Shown here: positions 32,735-43,324 of the stretch, in pieces
Numbering within the stretch: position 1 is the first letter of the stretch
Layout of the letters: every line of letters starts with the position of its first letter
NCBI GenBank assembly: GCA_963383645.1
Contig: OY726567.1
Span: 70,640,997-70,704,996, forward strand
Length of the DNA stretch: 64,000 nucleotides
From: Muscardinus avellanarius
Taxonomy: Eukaryota; Chordata; Mammalia; Rodentia; Gliridae
Reading direction: 5' to 3'
Notes under the pieces: generated by a model
The model's database searches: none
Seen by the model: the letters and a program-made list of their open reading frames with translations, nothing else
Told to the model about the DNA's origin: nothing
Translations under genes and position numbers: made by a program

Positions 32735-33415
32735 CTAGGCACGGTAGTGCAAATGCGTAATACCAGTACTTGAGAGGTTGAGATAGGAAGGCTGCAAGTT
32801 CAAGGATAGCCTCAGTCAGCAAATTTAGACCGTTTCCAAATAAAAAATAAACCAGGTATGGTAGTACATACGGTAATCACAGTACCTGGGAAGCTGAGAC
32901 AGGAGGATTGCAGTTTCAAAGCCAGCATCAGCAACTAGTGAGGCTCAAGGTAACCTAGTGAGACTCTGTTTCCAAATAAAAAATAAATTAGCTGGGCCTG
33001 GTGGTGCATGCTTGTAATCCCAGTACTTGGGAGGCTGTGACAGAAGGATCGCAGATTCGCAGTCAGCCTCAGCTATTTAGTGAGTTCCTTTGCAAATTAG
33101 TGAGAACTTGTTTCAAAATAAAGAATAAAAAATAGGGCTGGGGGTGTAGCTCGGAGGAAGAATGTCCCTGGGTTCAACCCCCAGTACCATAAAAAAAATA
33201 AATAAACAGTATCTAAACCAGGTATGGTGGTGCATGGTAATCCCAGTATTTGGGAGGCTAAGACAGGACGATCACAGGTTCGAACCCAGCCTCAGCAACT
33301 AGTGAGACTGTCAGCAGCCTACTAAAATCTGTTTCAAAACGAAGACAAAATAAAATAGGGCTGGAGATGCAGCTCAGCAGTAGAATGCCCCTGGGTTTAA
33401 TACTCAGTATTCCCC
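32735..33415 (+). repeat. Array of four sense B1-ID SINEs
   Basis: Copies at 32735-32849 (B1 half), 32850-32988 (B1 half), 32989-33205 (full) and 33217-33415 (full). The array ends just upstream of the candidate GPER1 first exon. Confidence 0.88.
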
Positions 33416-33625
33416 CACCCCACATATACAACCCAAACCATTATAATCTCATTAAATTTAAAAAACAACAAAATCAAACCTGGGTCACTGGGTAAAGATG
33501 AGCAGTTACACTGGAAACTTCCATACAAGTATGTCTAGAGCAACTGAGCTCATTTCCAAAGTGTGGGAGAAGAAAGGCCAGCAAAAAAATGGTTAACACT
33601 GGCCTTAAAGGGAGGTGGCCAGAGC

Positions 33626-33657
33626 CCAATGAGCAGGACCCTGGGAAGCCTATAAAG
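33626..33657 (+). promoter_or_regulatory. Candidate upstream GPER1 promoter boxes
   Basis: CCAAT at 33626-33630 and TATAAAG at 33651-33657 stand 20 bases apart on the + strand in a SINE-free island. A TATA box here would place initiation near 33680. Based on motifs and position only. Confidence 0.35.
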
Positions 33658-33679
33658 CCGGCCCTGTGCCAAGGGGACC

Positions 33680-33705
33680 AGACTGCCGCCTCAGGCAGCC
33701 ACAGG

Positions 33706-33756
<51 letters not shown>

Positions 33757-33971
33757 CTTCCTTGGGGAACCTTCTCCTCCAGACCTCCCCAGGCGGGGTC
33801 TGTCTGCTCTTCTGCTCTGTGTGTCCATGATAGCTTCATCCACGAGGTTCCACAAGACCAAGAGCACTGCAGCCAAGTTCCAAGAGAACTTCCAGCAAAC
33901 ACCCAAGGGTCAGGAACACAAGGCGGGTCTCAGAACCCAAACAGCTTGGGGAGACCCAGCCTGCAACACAG
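33680..33971 (+). other. GPER1: Candidate GPER1 5' noncoding exon
   Basis: The proposed exon begins about 25 bases after the TATA-like box and ends at a consensus donor, CACAG|GTAAGT (gt at 33972). It holds a perfect (CTG)16 tract. An ATG at 33827 stays open to the donor; if the exon joins the acceptor at 39977-39978, that frame continues to a stop at 40119-40121, giving an upstream frame of about 95 codons ahead of the GPER1 start. Human GPER1 also has 5' exons a few kilobases before its coding exon, which fits in distance. No transcript evidence is available here. Confidence 0.4.
33708..33755 (+). repeat. (CTG)16 trinucleotide repeat
   Basis: Sixteen uninterrupted CTG units, CAG on the other strand. 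Unlike the other microsatellites in the window it is not attached to a SINE tail and lies in the candidate GPER1 first exon. Confidence 0.97.
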
Positions 33972-34220
33972 GTAAGTCTCTGCCCCGGCCCTGGGTTCTG
34001 GTCTGGATTGTGCTGTAACCCCTGGCAGGATGCACCATCCCACCACACCCTCCAGGAGGAGCAGCACCTGGGCGAGATGGTTACTAGGCGCTCTGCTTTT
34101 ATAAGGCTTGCCCCATGGTCTAGTTCAGTCTTCTGCTATATTCTACTCAAGCAACAGTGTGTCTCATTTCAGTGCTCTCCCTGCAACATGGTCCTGCAGG
34201 CTGAAAATTGTTATTTTATA

Positions 34221-34420
34221 TATATTTTTGGTACTGATGTTGAACCCAGGGTGGGAGTGGGGTTCTGCTCTAAGCTATACCTCTGGTCCTTTTATATTTT
34301 GAAATAGCATCTCAGTAAATTGCTGTGGCTGGCCTCTCTACATTGTTAAGGCTTTCCTTGAACTCTTATCTCAGCCTCTCAACTACTAGGATTACAGGCG
34401 TGAGCTACCATACCTGGCTT
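34221..34420 (-). repeat. Diverged antisense B1-ID SINE
   Basis: Inverted ID half then inverted B1 half, both recognisable but with an expanded linker. The intervals 33978-34220 and 34421-34866 are unique with no supported gene. Confidence 0.8.
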
Positions 34421-34866
34421 CTGATGCTTCTTTGTAAAATAAGGGAATCACTGACTTGACAAAAGGGTAGCCTCCTTTTTTTGGTATCTGGACAAGCAGG
34501 AGAAACTAGAAACAAAACACCAAACTAAAGCTTACTTTTGTATCTATAAATTCATGACCGACTTGAACAAGGATACGGCGACAGTGATAACTTCCTCGTT
34601 GTGTTCCCGTATCTTCTTCTTGGGTGAATGACTACACGTCAGCAGTATTGGTGTGAGATGCCATTTACATGGGAAAGAAGGAATGGACCTTTTTTTAAAC
34701 CTCCTCTCCCATAGTTTAGTCAACAAGTTTAGGCAAGAGAACAGATATGTACAGAGTTCAACTCACCTTTAAGCTGCTGTCTAGAACCACAGCCTGATAC
34801 TTTCCAAAATTCCCACTTTCAATGAGCAAAACTAGTATTCTGGGCAGTTTTAAAAAAGAAATTATA
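34421..34866. other. Anonymous unique sequence
   Basis: About 450 bases, AT-leaning; nothing recognisable. Confidence 0.35.
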
Positions 34867-35068
34867 AACTGGGTGTGGTGGTGCGTGCCTATAATCCTAG
34901 TTCTTGGAAGGCTGAGACAGAAGGATCACAGATTCACAATCAGGCTCAGCAATTTAGCAAGGCCCTGTTTGAAAAAATAAAAAGTAACCCAGAGGCATTC
35001 TACCTTGGAGCTACACCCCCAGCCCTATTAAAAAGAAAGAAAGAAGGAAGGAAGGAAGGAAGGAAGGA

Positions 35069-35116
<48 letters not shown>

Positions 35117-35118
35117 AA
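34867..35118. repeat. Head-to-head SINE chimera with (GAAA)n
   Basis: A sense B1 half (34867-34985) is joined directly to an ID half in the opposite orientation (34986-35030, AACCCAGAGGCATTCTACC to CAGCCCTATT), then a GAAGG/GAAA tract to 35118. Confidence 0.85.
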
Positions 35119-35199
35119 ATATTTGAAGGCAAATTTTAGCAACTGCATGTCAAACATAGATATGCCAAATTTATTTTTTTCTGTTTATGATCCTGTATA

Positions 35200-36172
35200 A
35201 AATTTTTTTAATTTAATTTTTATTTTTTTATAAGTGGAACATATTGAGAGTGGTGTACATTTACATTGTGCTTCATGTCCTTCCCCCTTCCTTTCCCTCC
35301 GCCCCAATAGAGTGCCCAGGTTAATCGTGTTGTATTATGCTATTACACATATTCGTATGTAGCTCCTCCATTGAACAACCTCAGCTTTCTTCCTCTCCTA
35401 TCCTTCCGTTCAAGCTTTGCTGAGATTTCCCCTCCATCATCTGGAGTCCCTCTGGTATTACCACTACTCCCTAGCTTGAACATATTAGAGAAAACATATT
35501 CCCTTCTCTTTCTGTTCTTGACTGATCTCACTTAACATAATGTTCTCTAGTTCCTTCCATCTTCTTGCAAATGCTATTATTTTATTTTTCTTTATAGCTG
35601 AATAGAATTCCATCGTGTGTATTTCCCATAATTTGCAATCCACTCATCTGTTGATGGAGATCTAGGTTGGTACCATATTTTGGCTATTACAAACTGTGCC
35701 GCTATGAACATGGGTATGAACATGCATATGTTAACGTAGTTCTCTGATTTCAACCCCTTTGGAAAGATACCCAGGAGTGGTGTAGCCGGATCAAATGGTA
35801 GATCTATTCCCAGTTTTCTAAGGAATCTCCATACTGATCTCCATAGTGGCTGAACTAGTTTGCACTCCCACTAACAGTGTAAGAGTTCCTCTTTCCCCGC
35901 ATCCTTGCCAGCAATTGTTGTTTGACTTCTTTATGCTTGCCACTCTGATTGGGGTTAGATGGAATCTCAGCGTTTTGATTTGCATCTCCCTGATGGCTAG
36001 TGATGCTGAACATCTTTTCATGTATCTATTGGCCATTTGTATCTCTTCTTTTGTGAAATGTCCATTTCAGTTGCCCATTTCTTGATTGGGTTGTTTGTTT
36101 TGCTAGTGTAGAGTCTTTTGAGCTCTTTGTATATTCTGGATATTAGCCCCCTGTCAGAGAAATTTATTCAAC
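35200..36172 (-). mobile_element. 5'-truncated L1 (LINE-1) element, antisense
   Basis: A T-rich inverted tail at 35200-35230 is followed by inverted L1 3' UTR (C/T-rich block 35275-35310) and then inverted ORF2 C-terminal sequence. On the minus strand, residues from about 36036 back to 35818 match the L1 ORF2 C-terminal region ([20 protein letters not shown], then a zinc-knuckle-like CW..GCGE). Stops and frame breaks follow, so it is inactive. Truncated on the 5' side near 36172. Confidence 0.92.
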
Positions 36173-36264
36173 TATTTCCATACTGAAAGGCAGTCACTGT
36201 TTTGTATTTTTGTGTCTGGAAATGCTACAATAAAAATCCCCATGCAAATAAAAAAATTAAAAAG

Positions 36265-36481
36265 TAAGCTTGATGTGGTTCAAGCTTATAATTCCAGTAC
36301 TTGGGAGGCTGAGACAGGAGGATCTCAGGTTCAAGGACAGCCACAGCAAGTAGTGAGATTCTCATCAACTTGGTAAGACCCTGTTTCAAAATAAAAAATA
36401 AAATTGGACTGGGAGTATAGCTCGAAGGTAGAATGTCTCTGAGTTCAATCCCCAGTACCACAAAAGAAGGAAGGGTAGAGG

Positions 36482-36539
<58 letters not shown>

Positions 36540-36960
36540 GGAAGGAAGGAAATAGGACTGGGGATGTAGCTCAGAGGTAGAATGTCCCTGAGTTCAATAT
36601 CCAGTACCACACACAAAATAAACAGGTAAATAAAGAAATTAATTAATAAGCAAGCCGGCCAGCTGGCTGGACGTCATGCTGCATGCCTGTAATCCCAGTA
36701 CTTGTGAGACCGAGACAGAAGGATTGCAGGTTCAAAGTCAGCCTCAGCAAATTAGTGAGGCCCTGTTTCCAAACAAAAAATAAAATAGATCTGGGGGTGT
36801 AGCACAGAGGTAAAAGGCCCCTAGGTTTCATCCCCGGTACCACAAAAAAATAAGTAAAATAAAATAGGGCTGGAGATGTAGTTCAGAGGCAAAATGTCCC
36901 TCCGCTCAAACCCTCAGTACCAAAATAAATAAGTAAATAGATAAATAAACAAACAAATAA
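36265..36960 (+). repeat. Sense SINE cluster with GAAA tract
   Basis: Full copy 36265-36470; (GAAA)n and GGAA tract 36484-36550; ID half 36551-36617; full copy 36662-36862; ID half 36866-36960 with an AAAT-rich tail running into a purine-rich stretch up to 37012. Confidence 0.87.
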
Positions 36961-37182
36961 ATGGAAGGAAGGAAGAAAAGAAAGAAGAAAAGGAAGGAGG
37001 AAGGAAGGGAAATTAAATATACAGGGTTTCACTAGGAGAGACGGGATCTTAGAAGAGTGACATCCACATTGCTCCAATTGGCACCACCTATGAAAGAGGC
37101 ATTAAGAATGCAAAATAACCAATAAAATCAAATCTGTCAGCCCTCGCTTGGCAAAAGTTAGCAAATACCAAAACTATAACTG

Positions 37183-37372
37183 GCACCAAGACAGAGGATT
37201 GAGCTCAGGGGATTCTACCTCTGAGCTAAACTCCCAGCCCTATTTTTTTTTTTTTAAAGGGGATCTGGCTAGGTTGATGAGAGTCTCATTACTTTTGAGG
37301 CTACCCTCAAACTTGTGATCCCCTGAGCTTCTCAAGTCCTGGGATTATAGGTGTGTGCCACTGTACACGGCT
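37183..37372 (-). repeat. Antisense B1-ID SINE
   Basis: Full inverted copy with a poly(T) linker, ending at TGTACACGGCT, the phrase reused in the tandem repeat that follows. Confidence 0.85.
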
Positions 37373-37505
37373 TTATATTTTATTTTGAAGCAGCACCACT
37401 GTACACAGCTTGTACACTGTACACGGCTTTATATTTTATTTTGAAGCAGCACCACTGTACACAGCTTGTACACTGTACACGGCTTTATATTTTATTTTGA
37501 AGCAG
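37373..37505. repeat. 56-bp tandem repeat, 2.4 copies
   Basis: Units at 37373-37428 and 37429-37484 are identical, and a third, 21-base partial copy begins at 37485. Each unit starts TTATATTTTATTTTGAAGCAG and ends at a GTACACGGCT phrase, spanning the junction of two abutting antisense SINEs. Confidence 0.95.
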
Positions 37506-37828
37506 TCTCTCGCTGAGCTGCTGAGGCTTTCCTTGAATATGCAGTCCTCCTGTTTTGGTCTGCCAAGCACTGAGATTATAGGTGTGTTCCATTGCACCTG
37601 GCTTCTTTTTTTTTTTTTACTTTTGCGGGACTGGGGGTGAAACCCAGGTGCATTCTACCTCCAAGCTTCACCCCCGGCCCTATTTTTTATTCTTTATTTT
37701 GAAGCAGAGTCCTACTGAGTTGCAAAGAGCCTCACAAAGGTATTAGCTGACGTTGTCCATGAACCGCGATCCTCCCATCTCAGCCTCCCAGATGCTGGGA
37801 TTACAAGCATGCGCTACCATGCCCAGTT
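37485..37828 (-). repeat. Two antisense B1-ID SINEs
   Basis: An inverted B1 half at 37485-37604 and a full inverted copy with poly(T) at 37607-37828. Confidence 0.87.
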
Positions 37829-38322
37829 CCCTTTCTCTTTTTTTCTTAAAAAAAAAAGGGGGGGCGGTATTTTCAAGAGAGAGGACAATAAATCTCTAGC
37901 TGGGTCTTGCAACACTTCAAAATGATTGCTAATGACCTCAAAGGGTAAAACAAAACTCCAAGAGAAAAACAACCCAAACCCAACTTCATGTGACGGGTCT
38001 CACTCCAGGCTTCTCACCCTCAGCTAGCAGGGCCTGGCTGGGGAGGGGATGCTGAGCGGCCTCCCTGGCCTTTAACCCCCTCCCCCGACAGCTATGACAA
38101 CCCCAGTGTCTCTTTACACTGCTGATGTGCTGGCTGAAAGCCCTGGTTACTCCACAGAGATCTTCAGGGATACAGCAAGTCAACCAAGGGACAGGAAACC
38201 CACATCCTCGTCCTTTCCTCCATCGCAAACAGACACTGGCCAAGATTTGCTTTACTCACTTTCTAAGATAAAACTGCATTATAAAAATATAGTATATATG
38301 CCATAATTCATTACAATACTGA
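37829..38322. other. Anonymous unique sequence
   Basis: About 490 bases in the proposed GPER1 first intron; no repeat recognised and no gene supported. Confidence 0.4.
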
Positions 38323-38700
38323 TTTTTTTTGGGGGGTGGGTCTGGCGATGGAACCCAGGGGCATTCGACCTCTGACCTACAGCCCCTGCCCTATTTTTTT
38401 TTTGAAACCGGGTCTCACTGAGTTGCAGAGGGCCTAAGTAGCTGAGGCTGTCCGCGAACCGCAATCCTCTGGTCTCAGCCTCCCGAATGTTAGGATTACA
38501 AGCGTGCACCACCACGCACGGCTCGATACTGAAAAAAATTTTAATCCTTCCTTCCTTCTTTCCTCGATACTAGGAAGTGAACCTAGGGACATTCTGCCTC
38601 TAAGCTACATCTCTATACTTTTTTATTTTTTATTTTGAAAGAGGGTCTTGCTAAGTTGCTGAAACTCTTTGAACCTGCATTCCTATCTCAACCTCCTAAG
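38323..38700 (-). repeat. Two antisense B1-ID SINEs
   Basis: Inverted copies at 38323-38523 (full) and 38560-38700 (diverged, partial). Confidence 0.85.
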
Positions 38701-38703
38701 CTT

Positions 38704-38829
38704 TCTTTTTTCTTTCTTTTTCTGTTTGAGATGAGGGTGTTCTCTTGTGTGGTGTTGCCCAGACTGAACTCAAACTACCAGGCTCAAGTGATTCCAGCTG
38801 GGATTACTAGATATGCCAATGTGCCTGGC
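38704..38829 (-). repeat. Old 7SL-type monomer (B1/pB1-like), antisense
   Basis: TTTTTCTGTTTGAGATGAGG, then GTTGCCCAGACTGAACTCAA and GGCTCAAGTGATTCC, reads like an inverted Alu/B1 family monomer with no ID half and with a different central region from the dimeric SINE. Probably an older 7SL-derived element. Confidence 0.7.
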
Positions 38830-38832
38830 TTT

Positions 38833-39528
38833 CTATTTCTTTTTTTTCTTTTTCTTTCTTTTTTTTTTTTTTTTTTTTGTGGTACTGGGGATGGAACCCA
38901 GGGGCAGTCTATCTCTGAGCTATACTTCCAGCCCTATTTTTTTTTATTATTTTGAAACAGGGTCTCAATAAGTTGCAGAGGGCCTAAGTAGTTGAGGCTG
39001 ACTGTGAACCTGTGATCCTCCTTTCTCAGCCTCTCAAATACTGGGATTACAAGCATGGGTCACCATGCCGGGCTACATTATTTCTTAAAATAATTACATT
39101 TATTTATTTGTTTTTTTTTTTTTTCCCCCAGTACTGGGGATAGAACCCAGGGGCATTCTATTGCCGAGCTATACTCCCAGCCCTATTTTTTATTCTTTAC
39201 TTTGAAACAGAGTTTCACTGAGTTGCAAAGGGCCTAAGTAACTGAGGCTGCCTTCAAACTATGACCCTCCTGTCTCAGCCTCCCAAATACTGGGATTATA
39301 AGCGTACATCACTACGCCCAGCTCATTTACTTATTTATATATTGACGGTTGAACCCAAACACATTCTCTCTCTGAGCTACACCCCCAGTCCTATTTTATG
39401 TTTTCTTTTGGAACAGGTCTAAGTTGCTGAGGGCCTCACTAAGCTGCTGAGACTAGTCTCAAACCTGTGATCTTCCTGTCTCAGCCCCCGAGGACTGGGA
39501 TTATAGGTGTGCGCCACCACGCCGGGTT
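38833..39528 (-). repeat. Array of three antisense B1-ID SINEs
   Basis: Inverted copies at 38833-39074, 39108-39322 and 39335-39528, the first two with long poly(T) heads. They end about 450 bases before the GPER1 coding exon. Confidence 0.88.
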
Positions 39529-39978
39529 CTATTTTTATTTTTATTCTTTGTCTTCCATTGTATGCTACGGGGAAAAGTTTCATTTCTGGTACCCGAATCT
39601 GATTACTACCAAGCATTACCCAAAAAAAAACCTAATTTTTTTTTTTTTTTTGGTCTACTTTTCACCAGAGAAAAAAGGACTGCTCTGACTCTACCAGGTT
39701 TTCCAAATCCACTACCTTTCAGGAAAGCTGGGTTTTTCCCTTCCCATGTTATTTCACTTTCTCACAGCTGCTGAAATAACTTTTATTTCCTGTCCCAACA
39801 AATAGTAGTTTTCCTAAGATTCCCATCCCCACTGCCTACGTTACTTCATAAGCCTGCTGTCTGTCCGGAGCCCACTGCACATGCAAATGACTCACAGTCC
39901 GTCTCCTCTTGAGCCAGACAGCCAGGGGACTCTTAGGGAAGGAAACAGGCATTTTCACATTTCTTTCTTTTCCTTCAG
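39529..39978 (+). other. GPER1 intron end and splice acceptor
   Basis: Unique sequence closing with TTTCTTTCTTTTCCTTCAG, a strong polypyrimidine tract and AG (39977-39978). Confidence 0.55.
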
Positions 39979-40413
39979 CTCAAGGACACACATCTCTCCA
40001 AGAGGATGAAACAAAGAGTTCTAGCCTCCCTTTAACACTCAGTGAAGCACCACGGCTCAGCTTCTTCAGGAGGCCCGGGCTGCAAGGTGAGGCGAGGTCC
40101 CGCCCTGTCTGCCTCCCCTAGGTGCCCAGATGGTGAGTGTGTAGCAGATGCAGCTGCCCCCTGGATGAGCCATGAGCTCCCACCACCAACGAGCGTGCAA
40201 AGCTCCCTGCTAGCCAAGAGCCAGCTCCCACCCACTACAGACAGACAGCACCTGCTCTTTCAGCTTTTTGCAACTGACGGGGCATTTCTTGCTTTACAAA
40301 TGTCTTGCTCAATTCGAAGAGAACCACCGTTCTCACTAAAGATGGAGCCACAGCTGAAAACAGATTTCTGTGACCCTTCTGGCAAATCCTGAAAAGGGCC
40401 GGTGGCGAGCGAC

Positions 40414-41541
40414 ATGGATGTGACGTCTGCAGCCGATGCCTTAGGCGTGGAGGCTCACGCAGGCACCGTGCAGCCAGCGGCCCCCAACGGCACCTCCCTG
40501 GGCCTCAACCTGTCTCACCCGCTGCACAGCACCGCCCTGGGGAACCAGACCGGGGACCTCTATGAGCACCAGCAGTACGTCATCGGCCTCTTTCTCTCGT
40601 GCCTGTACACCATTTTCCTCTTCCCCATTGGCTTCGTGGGGAACATTCTGATACTGGTGGTAAACATCAGTTTCCGTGAGAAGATGACGATCCCCGACCT
40701 GTACTTCATCAACCTGGCGGCGGCAGACCTCATCCTGGTGGCCGACTCCCTGATCGAGGTGTTCAACCTGGACGAGCAGTACTACGACATCGCCGTGCTC
40801 TGCACCTTCATGTCGCTCTTCCTGCAGATCAACATGTACAGCAGTGTGTTCTTCCTCACCTGGATGAGCTTCGACAGGTACATCGCGCTGGCCAAAGCCA
40901 TGCGCTCCAGCCTCTTCCGCACAAAGCAGCACGCCCGGCTGAGCTGCGGCCTCATCTGGATGGCCTCGGTCTCGGCCACCCTGGTGCCCTTCACAGCTGT
41001 CCACCTGCAGCACACGGAGGAGGTCTGCTTCTGCTTTGCAGACGTCAAGGAGGTGCAGTGGCTCGAGGTCACCCTGGGCTTCATCATCCCCTTCGCCATC
41101 ATTGGGCTCTGCTACTCCCTCATTGTGCGGGTTCTCGTCAAAGCACACAAGCACCGGGGCCTGCGCCCCCGGAGGCAGAAAGCCCTCCGCATGATCTTTG
41201 CCGTGGTCCTGGTCTTCTTCATCTGCTGGCTGCCAGAGAACGTCTTCATCAGTGTTCACCTCCTGCAGCGAACGCAGCCAGGGACTGCTCCCTGCAAACA
41301 GTCCTTTCGCCACGCCTACCCCTTGACTGGCCACATTGTCAACCTGGCGGCCTTCTCCAACAGCTGCCTGAATCCCCTCATCTACAGCTTCCTCGGTGAG
41401 ACCTTCAGGGACAAGCTGCGGCTGTATGTGGAGCAGAAGACGAACCTGCCAGCTCTGAACCGTTTCTGCCACGCTGCCCTGAAGGCGGTCATTCCAGACA
41501 GCACGGAGCAATCAGACGTCAAGTTCAACAGTGCCGTGTGA
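40414..41541 (+). CDS. GPER1: GPER1 (GPR30), G protein-coupled estrogen receptor 1
   Basis: A class A seven-transmembrane receptor on plasma and endoplasmic reticulum membranes. It mediates rapid estrogen responses through Gs, cAMP and EGFR transactivation. The frame is complete at 375 codons, the human length, starting MDVTS. The N-terminal tail carries sequons at N25, N32 and N44. TM1 is at about 57-84. D105 is the conserved TM2 aspartate, C130 pairs with a loop 2 cysteine (C205 or C207), DRY is at 154-156, CWLP at 271-274 and NPLIY at 320-324. The tail ends SAV, a class I PDZ ligand as in the human protein. Most of the sequence from [19 protein letters not shown] onward is nearly identical to human; the first 50 residues vary most. 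I take ATG 40414, because the upstream in-frame codons reach only a non-ATG start. No defect is seen. Confidence 0.98.
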   Translation: MDVTSAADALGVEAHAGTVQPAAPNGTSLGLNLSHPLHSTALGNQTGDLYEHQQYVIGLFLSCLYTIFLFPIGFVGNILILVVNISFREKMTIPDLYFINLAAADLILVADSLIEVFNLDEQYYDIAVLCTFMSLFLQINMYSSVFFLTWMSFDRYIALAKAMRSSLFRTKQHARLSCGLIWMASVSATLVPFTAVHLQHTEEVCFCFADVKEVQWLEVTLGFIIPFAIIGLCYSLIVRVLVKAHKHRGLRPRRQKALRMIFAVVLVFFICWLPENVFISVHLLQRTQPGTAPCKQSFRHAYPLTGHIVNLAAFSNSCLNPLIYSFLGETFRDKLRLYVEQKTNLPALNRFCHAALKAVIPDSTEQSDVKFNSAV

Positions 41542-42427
41542 GGAGCGTCCCCGGCGGAGACCCCACGTGCTGCTGCTCCGGGATCGGCACGCACCTGGGC
41601 AGGTGGGCAGGAAATGTCACGTTCCTCAAGCTCTGTGTCGGGAGAGTCATACCTGCTAGGGCGCCCGTGGGGCTGCTGGGGAACCCTGCTCTGACCCTTT
41701 GGCTTGGTCTGACCCAAGCGCTCACAACGGCTCGGGGACTGGCTTGTCACTCGGCTCTCTCTGGACACACTGGGTCCCCGGCAAAAAACAATTTTTGCCA
41801 TTGACCGACAAGAGCCAAAAGGATGGGAGTGCTCTTGGGTGGGGAGAGGACATCTTGGCTACCAGGTAAATCTGCAACACACCTGTGACGATGGTGAGGA
41901 AAAAAGGAAGCCTGGAGACAGAATATGCTCAACAGGTGTATGCAGGATAGGATTTCCATGCCCATGACGTGCAACTCACATGTGCATGCTAACCAGTGCA
42001 CTGGAAGGTGGAGAGGGAAGGAGAAAAGTGTCTATCTTCACATGCTCAAACACTCGCGTCCCTCTGGATGCTCCATCGCGAGCCCCTGGCTGCACTCATG
42101 AGTGCCACCTGACAGCCTGGCACACCGTAGCCAGGAAGGCCCTCCTTTCAAGAAAGGCTGTCCAGTCCACCTGCTGAGATGGCCACGGAGCGCGAACTTG
42201 TTTACCACTGTCTCTGCAATGGTGTGGGCGAGAGCTGCCTGCCGCCTAATGGGACGCTCCAATGAAACACTCTGGCATGTGTGTGATTGAAGAATTTGCC
42301 TCAACAAAACGAACCTGGTAACAATGAGGGCAACATAAACAACTCTCCTTAAAATGTAAAAAAGAAAGGAAAGAAAAGAAAGGGGAAAAAGCAAGCTAAG
42401 GACTGCTGGGAACGTTCAGTATTTGTC

Positions 42428-42433
42428 AATAAA
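42428..42433 (+). terminator. GPER1 poly(A) signal
   Basis: AATAAA in GTCAATAAAAGG, 887 bases after the stop codon in unique sequence, giving a 3' UTR of about 0.9 kb. Confidence 0.7.
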
Positions 42434-42575
42434 AGGTGACTTGTACAGATTCTTCCTAATGCTCTAAGGTAGTTCTGAAAGCAGAGGGAGATGTGTGATG
42501 GGAGAGGGACTCTCAGAAAGAGCCTGAGAATGGCTTCTTCCTCACCAAGGAAACTATGCCCATGGGTATAAAAAC

Positions 42576-43040
42576 CATGACTATGGGTGTGGTGGTGCAT
42601 GCCCGTAACCCTAGCACTCAGGAGGTTGAGATAGAAGGATTACAGGTTCGCGGACAGCCTCAGCTACTTAGTGAGGCCCTTTGCAACTCAGTGAGACCCT
42701 GTTTCAAAATAAAGAATAAAATAGGGCTGGGGTGTAGCTTGGAGGTAGAATGCTCCTGGGTTCAATCCCCAGTACCACAAAAAGGAGGAAAAAAAGAAAG
42801 AAAAGAAAAGGAAAGATAAGAAAAGAATGAATGAATGAAAGGACAGGCAAGCTTGGAACTGGGCATAATGATGCACCCCTGTAATCTTTATTACTTGGGA
42901 AGTTGACACTGCCTCTCGAATTACAGGTTCAAGGTCATTTTCAACAACTTAGACCCAGTTTCAAAAAGGCTAGGGTTGTAGCTCAAAGGTGGAACCCCTC
43001 TGGGTTCAATTTCCAGTACAAAAACAAGACAAAACAAAAC
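42576..43040 (+). repeat. Two sense B1-ID SINEs
   Basis: Copies at 42576-42780 (with a GAAA/GAAT-rich tail to 42840) and 42856-43040 (diverged). First SINEs downstream of GPER1. Confidence 0.87.
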
Positions 43041-43324
43041 AAGAAAGTAAGGCTTGTCTTTGTTCAGGCCTTTGTAGACTGCAGACTCCTGTCCCTGAAG
43101 CACTCAGCTGTTGAGCAGCAGCACAGAGCACACATGGAGAGCTGGCTAGGAGGACTCCCCGCCCCAAGACAGCACAGGAAGAGGCTGACCCAGGTCCCCC
43201 TCGCTCTTTCGACCACACTGCCACGTCCAGAGTTCTGCTCTGGCTCAGTAGCTCGGGGGTCTCCTGACATGCGCGCAGAAGCTGACGTGGCAGGGCTCCC
43301 GAAGAAGGCAGGCTGGTGTTTAGG
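43041..43324. other. Anonymous unique sequence
   Basis: About 280 bases, GC-moderate; nothing recognisable. Confidence 0.35.

Larger units (their letters stand above)
39979..42450 (+). other. GPER1: GPER1 terminal exon (5' UTR end, CDS, 3' UTR)
   Basis: The exon is bounded by the acceptor at 39977-39978 and the poly(A) signal at 42428. Within its 5' UTR, CAAG|GTGAGG at 40086/40087 and CTCTTTCAG ending at 40263 could act as an alternative donor and acceptor, splicing out 40087-40263; that choice would remove the end of the possible upstream reading frame. The exon contains no SINE. Confidence 0.6.

Noticed and set aside
33474..33975. Frames encoding poly-Gln, poly-Cys or poly-Ala at the CTG tract
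   Set aside because: Homopolymers come directly from the trinucleotide repeat; the flanks have no coding signature, and the tract fits a noncoding exon better.
35818..36036. Independent minus-strand gene
   Set aside because: The product is the C-terminal part of L1 ORF2 in a truncated element.
37373..37505. CRISPR-like array
   Set aside because: The units are directly abutting with no spacers, the genome is mammalian, and the repeat is a local tandem duplication.
40441..41511. 356-codon open frame antisense to GPER1
   Set aside because: It mirrors the GC-rich coding strand and is acidic and low-complexity. It has no domain, no splice or promoter support, and the + strand is a secure GPER1 match.
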